Source: Massilia solisilvae
GTDB lineage: Bacteria > Pseudomonadota > Gammaproteobacteria > Burkholderiales > Burkholderiaceae_D
Length of the DNA stretch: 64,000 bases
NCBI RefSeq assembly: GCF_024753215.1
Contig: NZ_JANUGV010000001.1
Span: 248,001 to 312,000 of the forward strand
Direction of reading: 5' to 3'
Shown: positions 24,951-34,311 of the stretch, in pieces
How the letters are laid out: each line of letters starts with the position of its first letter
Numbering within the stretch: position 1 is the stretch's first letter
Notes under the pieces: generated by a model
Seen by the model: only the letters and a program-made list of their open reading frames with translations
What the model was told of the DNA's origin: nothing
The model's database searches: none
Made by a program: the position numbers and the translations under genes

Positions 24951-27140
24951 TCACGTTGGGCCGCTGCAATAATCTGTCGCAAGACAGTGGTTGTACCCTT
25001 CGCTATCCGCCAGCGCGTTCATCTGCCGGATATCTCTGTCTTGAGCCACCTTTCCAGAAGAAAGTACAATGACGCGGCTGGCGCTGGCGATGGTTTCGGC
25101 GCGGTGCGCGATTATCACCCTGGTGATATTGAGCGCCTGCACCGCTTGGTTGACTTGCTGCTCATTCACGATATCTAGGTGACTCGTCGCTTCATCTAGG
25201 AACAAGATGCGGGGGCGTTTGTAGAGCGCGCGGGCCAGGAGAATCCGTTGTTTCTGGCCCCCTGACAGTACTGTGCCCATATCTCCTACCAATGTGTTGT
25301 ATCCCATCGGCATTAATGCGATATCTGCCGCGATGGATGCCCGCTGTGCACATTCAATGATCCAGGCCAGGTCTCGATTCGGATCAAAAAAGCTAATATT
25401 GTCGCTAATAGAACCGGCAAAAAGAACGTCGTCTTGTACTACCGTACCAACTAATTTTCTGAACTGCTCTACTCCTATTTGCTTCAGGGGGATCCCGCCG
25501 ATCAAGATCTCACCTCCCGTGGGGGAAATCAAACCCAGCATTATATTGATAAGTGTAGTTTTGCCACAACCTGATGGTCCGACAATCGCGAGAGATTCGC
25601 CTGCCTCAACTGAAAAGCTGACGTCGTCTAGCACAAACGATTCGTGGTCAGCATAGCGATAGTAAATGCTCTGAACAGTAATGCTTGGATCGATCCTGCC
25701 GACGTCCACGTGAGGATGTTCCGCCTCGATCGCTTCCGGTTCTGTGAATACGATATCCGCCAGCCGTTCGCCTTGAACTTGCAACATCTTTACTTCAAAA
25801 TACTTGTCGACTAGTGCGCTAACTCGGTTATCGAACTGGCTTTTGTAGGCGTTGAACGCCATCAGTACGCCTACCGTGAAACTGCCGTCCAGGACGAGTC
25901 GCGCACCCAGCCAAACAATCAATATATTCTCGACTCCGAATATTAGACCGTTGAAAATTTTGTAGACCACTTGAAGCTTTTGAGTTCGCAGTTCAGCATT
26001 TATTTGATCAACCACAAGTGCGAGCCAACTGGCGTGACGTTCGTCCTGCCGTTGGAAGAGTTTAATGGCTTTCACGCCTCGCACAGTCTCCAAGAAATGG
26101 CTTTGTTGTCGGGCAGCGTGAACAATTTGCTCCTCTGTAGCATGACGCAAGGGGCGATACCACGCCCATCGGAATGCTAGGTATAAGAAAATTGTGATTG
26201 TCGCCACGCTTCCCAGCGGTACGCTATAGAGGAACATCATAATAAGTGTCACAACGGTCATAAGGCCGTCGAGAATTCCTTCGAGAAACGAAGTGGTCAG
26301 TGTGCGCTGAATCAGATCAATTGAGCTGAACCGCGATACGACGTCGCCCAAATGTCTCTTTTCGAAATATTGCACAGGAAGTCGAACAAGGTGTGAAAAG
26401 ACATTGGAGCGCCATTGAAAGTTCAAGGTGGTACCTAGGTAAATAAGCACCCAAGCTCGAATTGAACAGACCACCTGCTGCATTAACATCAGTAATCCAA
26501 AACCTATGGCTAGGGTGGTCAGAAGATCGCGGTCGCCAGACACGATTACGTTGTCGATAACCCATTGCAAGAAGAATGGCGAAAGAAGTGTGAATACTTC
26601 TAGTGCGAGTGCAAGAACCAAGACCTGAGTGCACGACGCCCAGAGCCCTTGGACGTGTCCCAGTAGTTGTCTGAGTTTGAGTCGCTGCCGTTGATCCTCT
26701 GGCCTGAACTGGCCGTCAGGCCATGCCTCAAGCGCTACGCCAGTGAAGGATTCAGATAACTCGTGCCAAGAAATTTGCCGGAGGCCCTCAGCGGGATCGT
26801 GAATCGTTATCTGCCTTTGGCCGACAGATTTCAGGACAACAAAATGACTAAAATTCCAGTGTAAGACGCACGGAAGTCTCAACTCGCGCAAATGCTCCAG
26901 GTCGAGTTTCAATGGTCGCGCGTGTAAGTTAAGATGCTTCGCGATGTCTATTAGGCCACCCAGCGTCGTGCCTTTTAGCGATACGGAAAAACGGTTTCGC
27001 AGACTCCTTAAGTCTGCACGATAGCCGTGAAATCCGGAAATCATCGCTAAACAGGCGAGGCCGCACTCAGTCGCTTCCGTTTGGAGTATCAGGGGTAACT
27101 GGCGGCCAATCCCGAAGTGAAGCTTGTTGAAACGAACCAT
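24951..27140 (-). CDS. C39-peptidase bacteriocin ABC transporter (PCAT)
   Basis: A 729-residue peptidase-containing ABC exporter that cuts double-glycine leaders and exports the mature peptide across the inner membrane. The N-terminal C39 protease has Q20, C26 (TEATECGLAC), H99 (HWNFSHFVVL) and D115 (IHDPAEG). Residues about 155-430 contain the six-helix membrane domain. The ATPase has GPSGCGKTTL, LSGGQKQRILLARAL and ILFLDEATSHLD. The start was set at 27140 because GGAGGAG lies 6 nt upstream; M-10 upstream lacks a site. Length fits CvaB-type exporters. Base composition is clearly more AT-rich than the flanks. Its natural partners are the HlyD-type gene directly upstream and the two GG-leader peptides at 29.0-29.4 kb. 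Confidence 0.93.
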   Translation of the reverse strand: MVRFNKLHFGIGRQLPLILQTEATECGLACLAMISGFHGYRADLRSLRNRFSVSLKGTTLGGLIDIAKHLNLHARPLKLDLEHLRELRLPCVLHWNFSHFVVLKSVGQRQITIHDPAEGLRQISWHELSESFTGVALEAWPDGQFRPEDQRQRLKLRQLLGHVQGLWASCTQVLVLALALEVFTLLSPFFLQWVIDNVIVSGDRDLLTTLAIGFGLLMLMQQVVCSIRAWVLIYLGTTLNFQWRSNVFSHLVRLPVQYFEKRHLGDVVSRFSSIDLIQRTLTTSFLEGILDGLMTVVTLIMMFLYSVPLGSVATITIFLYLAFRWAWYRPLRHATEEQIVHAARQQSHFLETVRGVKAIKLFQRQDERHASWLALVVDQINAELRTQKLQVVYKIFNGLIFGVENILIVWLGARLVLDGSFTVGVLMAFNAYKSQFDNRVSALVDKYFEVKMLQVQGERLADIVFTEPEAIEAEHPHVDVGRIDPSITVQSIYYRYADHESFVLDDVSFSVEAGESLAIVGPSGCGKTTLINIMLGLISPTGGEILIGGIPLKQIGVEQFRKLVGTVVQDDVLFAGSISDNISFFDPNRDLAWIIECAQRASIAADIALMPMGYNTLVGDMGTVLSGGQKQRILLARALYKRPRILFLDEATSHLDIVNEQQVNQAVQALNITRVIIAHRAETIASASRVIVLSSGKVAQDRDIRQMNALADSEGYNHCLATDYCSGPT

Positions 27141-27193
27141 TGAACTCCTCCGATGGTAGCCCGCCACCGCTGCCGAGACCCAATCTTAAGCTC

Positions 27194-28450
27194 TCAGAAT
27201 TTGCCGCTTAGACTGTATAGTGGATCGAGAACCCACTCGTAGAGCTTACGTTTCTCTTGGAAAACGTCAGCGTCGACGAGCATGCCAGCCTGCAGAGGTT
27301 GAGGCTTTCCGTAGGCCATAATTGTTTGACGCGCGAGCGCGACGGTGATTAGGTAGACCGGTCCCTCCTTACCATCGCTCCCTGCGAAGCCTGTTACATC
27401 TCGTGATGCTAAGGTCGTTTTCGATACCGAGACTATAGAGCCAACTGCGTGCCCAAATTTCTGGTAGGGGTAGGAGTGGAAGCGGAGAAGTACCTTGTCT
27501 TGAGGTCGCACGAATCCAATTGCACTGCTTGGGGCGTAAAGTTGAGCTACAAACTTCGCTCCCTTGGGAACTATGCTTGCCAGGGGGCGCCCGCTATCAA
27601 CGGTCTGTCCTACCTCACCCAAGACTGCAGTGGCAACACCATCCTCTGGTGCAAGTATCACAACGGTTCGTTTTCCTTCACTCTCGGTCAGCTCTTGGTC
27701 AGTGCTAACGAGTACTCTTTCCAGTTGCGCTATGTCGTTTTGTTGACGCAGCGGTAAACTGTCCAGCGCGCTTTGTTGCTCTTCAAGATCCTGCTGGGCG
27801 GTCAGCTTATCTCGTTCAAGTGCAGCAAGCCGATTTCGCTGGTCCAATAGGTCGGCCTGTTTTTGTTGCGCCAGGTCAGCGGAGACGAAACCTTGACTAA
27901 GCAGTCTGGACGTACGTTCTGTACCAGCTTCAGCCAACGCCACGCGGATCAACTGGTCTGCGATCTGATGGGAAATTTTTGTTTCCTGTACCTGTGACCA
28001 AGCGATCTTTTTACGCAACGCGCTCTTCTCCCTTTCGTGAAGCATGAGCGTATGGGTTATTTCATCGCGCAATAATTGTTTGCGAAATAAAAGCTGTTGG
28101 CTAACCGTAGCGTGCACTTTCTCGAGCAAACCTGACTGATGCTCGGTCGATACTATGTAGAGTGTCTCTCCCTTCTTAATCAGCTGACCTTCCTTGATTA
28201 GCTTTTTCTCAACGATCCCTGGCTGCGGTGAGTAGACTGTGATCACACCTCTATCGGGCGCTAGCTGGCCCGCAACACTCGTGCGTTTCGTGTAGTCAGT
28301 AAGGGCAAGAAACCCAATGACGGCCAAAGCCATGGCGATAGCGGTCGAGGTTAAGACAGAAAGGGACAAGGGCTGCACGAGGATCACCTCGCCCAGCCAT
28401 TTGGTTTGGCATTTTTCTATTGCCGCCTTGCGAAAAAGTGTGCTCGACAT
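27194..28450 (-). CDS. HlyD-family periplasmic adaptor of the bacteriocin exporter
   Basis: A 418-residue membrane fusion protein. A single transmembrane helix lies near residues 28-50. A split lipoyl/barrel-sandwich domain follows (VYSPQPGIVEKKLIKEGQLIKKGE near 85), then a coiled-coil hairpin (about 115-245, rich in Gln/Leu/Glu), and a C-terminal beta-barrel (VQPQDKVLLRFHSYPYQKFG type). It bridges the C39 exporter to an outer-membrane TolC-like channel, which is not encoded here. It is 53 bp upstream of the exporter gene in the same direction and shares its AT-rich composition. A TTGACA-containing promoter lies about 60-85 bp upstream. Confidence 0.92.
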   Translation of the reverse strand: MSSTLFRKAAIEKCQTKWLGEVILVQPLSLSVLTSTAIAMALAVIGFLALTDYTKRTSVAGQLAPDRGVITVYSPQPGIVEKKLIKEGQLIKKGETLYIVSTEHQSGLLEKVHATVSQQLLFRKQLLRDEITHTLMLHEREKSALRKKIAWSQVQETKISHQIADQLIRVALAEAGTERTSRLLSQGFVSADLAQQKQADLLDQRNRLAALERDKLTAQQDLEEQQSALDSLPLRQQNDIAQLERVLVSTDQELTESEGKRTVVILAPEDGVATAVLGEVGQTVDSGRPLASIVPKGAKFVAQLYAPSSAIGFVRPQDKVLLRFHSYPYQKFGHAVGSIVSVSKTTLASRDVTGFAGSDGKEGPVYLITVALARQTIMAYGKPQPLQAGMLVDADVFQEKRKLYEWVLDPLYSLSGKF

Positions 28451-28507
28451 ACTGATTGAACGAGTCAGGAGACCATGAACTCTGCAAATCCATATCCTTA
28501 CATTGAA

Positions 28508-28535
28508 CAGATAAGAGCAGCGTGAGAATTGTCAA
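28508..28535 (-). promoter_or_regulatory. candidate sigma70 promoter of the HlyD-ABC exporter operon
   Basis: On the minus strand a consensus TTGACA (28535-28530) is followed after 16 bp by TATCTG (28513-28508), about 58 bp before the HlyD ATG at 28450. Confidence 0.5.
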
Positions 28536-28840
28536 ACGGCAATGGAACGAAGTGCGTGACGAAGCGACTTTTTGCGACTAGTAGGGTCGTCGACGTGACG
28601 ATCTATTTTTGCCAGCGCGGTCGGGTTGACCACGATTGAGGCAGCAGGGGGAAGGAGGGAAATGGTAGAAATGAAACTGTTCTTGCTTCCGGTCAAGGTT
28701 GCAACCCCGACATGCACAAATGCGGCACGGGCGTACTAGGTAAAAATTGGACCAATGCACGCGTAAGTGTGTTTTCGTGCAGTGGGGTTTCCGTGAGATT
28801 TGGAAACGGTCTTCTTTTACGTCTTGGAAGGTAGAGACTT
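28536..28840. other. intergenic region between exporter promoter and bacteriocin peptides
   Basis: No convincing long gene is present here. The stretch should contain the promoter and any control site for the plus-strand peptide genes, but I could not pick a clear -35/-10 pair. It holds one very short frame with a good ribosome site at 28662-28739. A minus-strand open frame across 28532-28717 has no ATG and no ribosome site. Confidence 0.5.
28662..28739 (+). CDS. possible 25-aa leader or small peptide ORF
   Basis: ATG at 28662 follows a near-consensus AAGGAGGGA ribosome site. The peptide reads MVEMKLFLLPVKVATPTCTN then AARAY. It is 101 bp upstream of the first bacteriocin-cluster peptide, in the same direction. 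No family is recognised and there is no GG leader. It may be a short regulatory or uncharacterised peptide, or chance. Confidence 0.25.
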   Translation: MVEMKLFLLPVKVATPTCTNAARAY

Positions 28841-28993
28841 ATGGACGTGACAAATGAACTGCTGAGAGTCACGGATGGGCTATCTCCGCAGGTCCAGTTT
28901 TTGCTAACAGTTGGGCTAGCGGTAGTGGCGCTGTACTTTTCCGCTTGTTTCGGCGAGAGCCTTGGTAAAGCCCTTTTCTATTTTAACCACTAA
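28841..28993 (+). CDS. small membrane peptide in bacteriocin cluster, 50 aa (candidate immunity protein or unusual peptide)
   Basis: ATG at 28841 follows GGAAGG about 8 nt upstream. The 50-residue product has a soluble N-terminus (MDVTNELLRVTDGLSPQVQ), a hydrophobic helix at about 20-37, and the C-terminal sequence FGESLGKALFYFNH. No double-glycine site is present. The tail FGExxGKA matches the tail of the GG-leader peptide at 29195 (FGEKIGKAIYSATH), including a GxxxG helix-contact motif. It could be the immunity protein, acting by pairing with the toxin helix, or a third bacteriocin component. It is first of three closely spaced plus-strand genes. No database match is recalled. Confidence 0.6.
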   Translation: MDVTNELLRVTDGLSPQVQFLLTVGLAVVALYFSACFGESLGKALFYFNH

Positions 28994-29011
28994 AGAATGA
29001 CGGAGCATGTT

Positions 29012-29161
29012 ATGCAAGAACTAAACTACGACGAAATCGAAGCTGTCAATGGTGGTTCCGTCTTGCTCATCCTGGCCGGGATCGCCATCGGAGCGGCGGT
29101 TGGTGTTGGTATATACAATGGCTATAAGGATGCCGAAAACGCGGCAAAACAGAAGAAGTGA
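29012..29161 (+). CDS. double-glycine leader bacteriocin precursor (class IIb-like), 49 aa
   Basis: ATG at 29012 follows CGGAG. The leader MQELNYDEIEAVNGG (residues 1-15) is a textbook C39-processed leader: hydrophobic residues at -4, -7 and -12, and GG at -2/-1. The 34-residue mature part begins SVLLILAGIAIGAAVGVG and contains overlapping GxxxG motifs in a hydrophobic helix, then a hydrophilic Lys-rich end KQKK. This resembles two-peptide pore-forming bacteriocins of the lactobin/cerein type and microcins. The gene is 18 bp after the small membrane peptide and 33 bp before the second precursor, with which it probably acts. Confidence 0.85.
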   Translation: MQELNYDEIEAVNGGSVLLILAGIAIGAAVGVGIYNGYKDAENAAKQKK

Positions 29162-29194
29162 TCGATGTCTTCCCAAAAGGAAAGGAAAGTCAAA

Positions 29195-29395
29195 ATGAAC
29201 GAAACTATCACCATTAGTGATCGCGGTCACTTTGTGCCGATGGCATTGTTGACTGACGAAGAAGTCAGCTATGTTTCTGGAGGGAACCCGATGCTTGTCG
29301 CGGCCGCAGCGGCCGCGGCAGCATTCGGTGCATTAAATGCTGCCGAGGCTTTCGGAGAGAAGATCGGCAAGGCGATTTACAGCGCGACACACTGA
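29195..29395 (+). CDS. double-glycine leader bacteriocin precursor, 66 aa
   Basis: ATG at 29195 was chosen because AAGGAAAG lies 8 nt upstream; a start at 29165 would add ten residues without a site. The 30-residue leader ends LTDEEVSYVSGG, cut after GG by a C39 protease. The 36-residue mature peptide starts NPMLV followed by an unbroken run of eight alanines, then FGALNAAEAFGEKIGKAIYSATH, with GEKIG as a GxxxG motif. It is predicted to be a membrane-active peptide and the likely partner of the peptide at 29012. A perfect 9-bp-stem terminator follows 6 bp after the stop. Confidence 0.83.
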   Translation: MNETITISDRGHFVPMALLTDEEVSYVSGGNPMLVAAAAAAAAFGALNAAEAFGEKIGKAIYSATH

Positions 29396-29401
29396 CGTAT
29401 A

Positions 29402-29425
29402 GCACCTCTCTAGCCTGAGAGGTGC
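29402..29425 (+). terminator. terminator of the bacteriocin peptide operon
   Basis: GCACCTCTC (29402-29410) pairs perfectly with GAGAGGTGC (29417-29425) around a 6-nt loop and is followed by ATTTA. It closes the three-gene peptide transcript. The remaining 135 bp to the next gene is AT-rich with no gene seen. Confidence 0.75.
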
Positions 29426-29560
29426 ATTTACGATCGGTTAATTTCAATGAGGGTTGGAAAGGCTTCGGCTACCACCTAATAACGGGCGGAGGGAATTTTT
29501 AGAGCAAATTCCTTCCAAAGACAACTCAAAGATGCCCCCGTGTTTGAAAAAATTATTGAT

Positions 29561-30700
29561 CTATGGACTGTTTTTTCGAACACGAAGACCACTATCCGCC
29601 TTTGACGTTGGTTCGGTGCTGATAGCCTGAGTCGTCGAGAACGCATCCTGCAGCGATGCGGTCCTGCCGGTGTCGATGGCGGCATAGCCGGGCAGGGCAT
29701 CGACCATGGCGTGGTACATGCTGTCCTGTAGCAGCGCCACCAGCTGGCGCATCAGCGGTTCGGCCAGCGCGTCGGTGCGCAGCGCAAAGAAGTAGCGCTC
29801 GCGCGCCAATGGAATGAAGTCGAGCCCGAAGCGCGCCGCGGCCGGGCGCACTCCCAGCCCCACGTCGCCCATGCCGCTGGCAATGTATGCGGCCACCGCC
29901 GAGTGCGTGAACTCGGCGCTGTTGTACCCGTTGATGCTGTCGGGCGCGATGCCGGCATCGTCCAGCATCATCTCCAGCAGCATGCGCGTGCCCGAGCCCG
30001 ACTGCCGGTTCACGAAGCGCACCCCGTCGCGCGCCAGGTCGGCCAGCCCCTGCACGCCCAGCGGGTTGCCGCGCGCGACCATCAGGCCCTGCTCGCGGTG
30101 CGCGATGTGCACCAGCGTGTGCTGCTCCGGGTCGAGCCAGCGCAGGTAGTGCGCCAGCGTGGGCGCTTCGAATTTGCCTTCCGGGGTGTGAAAGCCCGCC
30201 AGGTCGCATTCGCGCCGGGCCAGCGCGGCCAGCGCGTCCGAGCAGGTGCGGTAGCGCAGCTCCACCGGTACTTCGATGCGGTTCAGGTAGCCGGTCAGCG
30301 CGGCCACCGCGAAACCGTGGCTGGCGTCCATGCGCAGCGTGCGCAGCCCTCCTTGCGTCAGCCTGGACAGCTCGCTTTCCAGTTCGGACGCCAGGCTCTC
30401 CAGCGTCGGCGACAGGCGCGCGGCGATGCGGTGATCGGCCCACACCAGCTTTTGCGACAGTGGCGTGAGCGTCGTGCCGCGCCCACGGCCGCTGTCGATC
30501 AGCTTTTCGCCAAACAGCCGCTCTGCCTCGCGCAGCAGTCCCCAGGCATAGCGGTACGATAACCCGACCGCCTTGGCCGCATGCGCGATCGAGCCGCTGT
30601 CGTGAATCCACAGCAGCAGTCCAAGCAGCGCCGCCGTGTCGAGCGGGGGCTCGGAATGGAAGCTGATCTCCCAGTGCGGACGGATGTGGACTCTGAGCAT
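29561..30700 (-). CDS. LysR/ModE-type HTH regulator with substrate-binding domain, likely formate dehydrogenase regulator
   Basis: About 379 residues. An N-terminal winged helix (LLLWIHDSGSIAHAAKAVGLSYRYAWGLLREAERLFG) resembles ModE and LysR DNA-binding domains. The C-terminal half is a periplasmic-binding-protein-like sensor of the PBP_like/COG1910 type (NRQSGSGTRMLLEMML, GYNSAEFTHSAVAAYIASG), usually tied to molybdate or molybdopterin-enzyme control. It is divergent from the oxalate/formate carrier and formate dehydrogenase operon, so control of these genes is likely. ATG at 30700 is preferred; GTG at 30706 would add two residues. Neither has a clear ribosome site. The last 30 or so residues are AT-rich in coding and may be a late junction with the bacteriocin insert. 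Confidence 0.83.
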   Translation of the reverse strand: MLRVHIRPHWEISFHSEPPLDTAALLGLLLWIHDSGSIAHAAKAVGLSYRYAWGLLREAERLFGEKLIDSGRGRGTTLTPLSQKLVWADHRIAARLSPTLESLASELESELSRLTQGGLRTLRMDASHGFAVAALTGYLNRIEVPVELRYRTCSDALAALARRECDLAGFHTPEGKFEAPTLAHYLRWLDPEQHTLVHIAHREQGLMVARGNPLGVQGLADLARDGVRFVNRQSGSGTRMLLEMMLDDAGIAPDSINGYNSAEFTHSAVAAYIASGMGDVGLGVRPAAARFGLDFIPLARERYFFALRTDALAEPLMRQLVALLQDSMYHAMVDALPGYAAIDTGRTASLQDAFSTTQAISTEPTSKADSGLRVRKNSP

Positions 30701-30733
30701 ATGCACAAAATAGCTTATTTTTTGTTGATATGC
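30697..30733. promoter_or_regulatory. imperfect inverted repeat over the regulator start, candidate operator
   Basis: GCATATGCACAAA (30697-30709) and TTTGTTGATATGC (30721-30733) are inverted repeats matching at 11 of 13 positions. They cover the start codon and 5-prime leader of the regulator gene, which suggests autoregulation. This is inferred from symmetry only. Confidence 0.4.
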
Positions 30734-30775
30734 ATCATGCTACCCTGCCGGGAAATAAAAAAAGTTGTATCAAAT

Positions 30776-30795
30776 ATATGTTCTTTAGAGCATAT
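30776..30795. promoter_or_regulatory. imperfect inverted repeat upstream of the OFA carrier, candidate operator
   Basis: ATATGTTCTTTAGAGCATAT has two 9-bp arms that match at 8 of 9 positions around TT. It lies 32 bp before the carrier ATG, in the AT-rich divergent promoter region shared with the regulator. AAGGAGGAG directly before 30827 is the carrier ribosome site. Confidence 0.4.
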
Positions 30796-30826
30796 TTGGG
30801 TGTAAATATAACAACAAGGAGGAGAC

Positions 30827-32467
30827 ATGGCATTACTCGACATGCTGGACAAAGACCGGACCATCGCCGGCCCCATGTTCAACCGCTGGCTCGTGCCCCC
30901 CGCGGCGCTGGCCATCCACCTGTGCATCGGCATGGCCTACGGTTTTTCGGTGTTCTGGCTGCCGCTGTCCAAGGCGATCGGCATCAAGGAGCCGGTCGCC
31001 TGTCCGGCCGACATGAGCTTCATGGCCGAGATCTTCAGCACCACCTGCGACTGGAAGATCTCGATGCTGGGCTGGATGTTCACGCTGTTCTTCGTGTTCC
31101 TGGGCCTGTCCACGGCGCTGTTCGGCGGCTGGCTCGAGCATGCCGGCCCGCGCAAGGCCGGCGTGGTGTCGGCGCTGTGCTGGTGCGGCGGCCTGGTGAT
31201 CTCGGCGCTGGGCATCTACCTGCACCAGATCTGGCTGATGTGGGTCGGCTCGGGCGTCATCGGCGGCATCGGCCTGGGGCTGGGCTACATCTCGCCGGTC
31301 TCCACGCTCATCAAATGGTTCCCCGACCGGCGCGGCATGGCCACCGGCATGGCGATCATGGGCTTTGGCGGCGGCGCCATGATCGGCGCGCCGCTCGCGG
31401 ACAAGCTGATGAAGTACTTCGCCACGCCCACCTCGGTTGGGGTGTGGGAGACCTTCCTGGCGCTGGCCGCGATCTACTTCGCGTTCATGATGGCCGGCGC
31501 GCTGGCCTACCGCGTGCCCGCCGCCGGCTGGACACCGAAGGGCTGGACCGCATCGGCTGCCAAATCGTCGAACAAGATGATCACCAACCGCCACGTGCAC
31601 GTGAACCGCGTGTGGAGCATTCCGCAGTTCTGGCTGGTGTGGGGCGTGCTGTTCCTGAACGTCTCGGCCGGCATCGGCATCCTCGCGATGGCTTCGCCCT
31701 TGCTGCAGGAAGTCTTCGGCGGGCGCCTGATCGGCGTGAACCTGTCCTACAACGAGCTGGATGCGGCGCAGAAGGGCCAGATCGCGGCGATTGCCGCCGG
31801 CTTCACGGGCCTGCTGTCGCTGTTTAACATCGGCGGACGCTTCGTGTGGGCCTCGTGCTCGGACTACATCGGGCGCAAGGCCACCTACTTCGTGTTCCTG
31901 GTGCTCGGGCTGGTGCTGTACGCGTCGATTCCGTCGCTGGCGCACTCGGGACAGCTGGCCTTGTTCGTTGGCTTTTTCTGCATCATCCTGTCGATGTACG
32001 GCGGCGGCTTTTCGACCGTGCCGGCCTATCTTGCCGACCTGTTCGGCACGCAGATGGTGGGCGCGATCCACGGCCGCCTGCTGACCGCATGGGCCGCGGC
32101 CGGCGTGTTGGGGCCGAGCCTGGTCAACTACGTGCGCGAATACCAGATCGCACACGGCGTGGCCAAGGCCGAGGCGTACGACCTCGCCATGTACATGCTG
32201 GCAGGGCTGATTCTGCTGGGGCTGGCCTGCAATGCGCTGGTGCGCCCGCTGGCGGACAAGTACTTCATGACCGAGGAAGAGCTGGCCACCGAGAAGCGCC
32301 TGGCGCACGAGCGCGACGTGGCCGCGTCCAGCGGCACCGGCAGCGGCGTGGTCGCTACCGGCGGCAGCAACCCGGCCATTGCAACCTTTGCGTGGCTGGC
32401 GGTCGGCCTGCCGATCCTGTACGGCGTGTGGGTGACGCTGCAGAAGGCGGCGGTGCTGTTCAAGTAA
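30827..32467 (+). CDS. OFA-family (oxalate/formate antiporter type) MFS transporter
   Basis: A 546-residue, 12-helix major facilitator protein. It shows GMAYGFSVFWLPLSKAIG in helix 1, KWFPDRRGMATGMAIMGFGGGAMIGAPLADKL (the MFS loop and helix 5 region) and GRFVWASCSDYIGRKATYFVF (loop 8-9 motif). These are typical of the oxalate/formate antiporter family that includes OxlT. A central insertion and a hydrophilic Gly/Ser-rich loop near 505-520 precede one extra C-terminal helix, as in longer OFA members. A strong ribosome site precedes it. Next to formate dehydrogenase genes it most likely brings in formate or oxalate. The substrate is not proven by sequence. Confidence 0.85.
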   Translation: MALLDMLDKDRTIAGPMFNRWLVPPAALAIHLCIGMAYGFSVFWLPLSKAIGIKEPVACPADMSFMAEIFSTTCDWKISMLGWMFTLFFVFLGLSTALFGGWLEHAGPRKAGVVSALCWCGGLVISALGIYLHQIWLMWVGSGVIGGIGLGLGYISPVSTLIKWFPDRRGMATGMAIMGFGGGAMIGAPLADKLMKYFATPTSVGVWETFLALAAIYFAFMMAGALAYRVPAAGWTPKGWTASAAKSSNKMITNRHVHVNRVWSIPQFWLVWGVLFLNVSAGIGILAMASPLLQEVFGGRLIGVNLSYNELDAAQKGQIAAIAAGFTGLLSLFNIGGRFVWASCSDYIGRKATYFVFLVLGLVLYASIPSLAHSGQLALFVGFFCIILSMYGGGFSTVPAYLADLFGTQMVGAIHGRLLTAWAAAGVLGPSLVNYVREYQIAHGVAKAEAYDLAMYMLAGLILLGLACNALVRPLADKYFMTEEELATEKRLAHERDVAASSGTGSGVVATGGSNPAIATFAWLAVGLPILYGVWVTLQKAAVLFK

Positions 32468-32488
32468 CTGGCCGTGTTCAGGCTGGCT

Positions 32489-32564
32489 GGACGCGTGGGC
32501 GGGACACCCGCCCACCCTACGTGACGCGAACGGTAGGGTGGGCAGATTCTGCCAACGCGTTCAA
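32489..32564. repeat. dispersed palindromic repeat, family A
   Basis: Two hairpin halves face each other: ACGCGTGGGCGGG...CCCGCCCACCCTAC (32491-32520) and GGTAGGGTGGGC...GCCAACGCGTT (about 32532-32561). The same half-element sequence recurs at 40151-40234 and 54795-54900. It fills most of the gap between the carrier and the formate dehydrogenase genes. Confidence 0.85.
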
Positions 32565-32613
32565 CGAACCTTCGCAAGCCGCAATAATCAGAATCACATC
32601 AGGGACTGTCAAC

Positions 32614-34307
<1,694 letters not shown>

Positions 34308-34311
<4 letters not shown>

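Noticed and set aside
28475..28525. 16-codon plus-strand frame with AGGAG just before its ATG
   Set aside because: Too short to support, and it overlaps the exporter promoter region on the other strand.
28532..28717. Minus-strand frame of about 61 codons upstream of the HlyD-type gene
   Set aside because: Only a GTG start without a ribosome site, and it overlaps the TTGACA promoter of the exporter; no family recognised.
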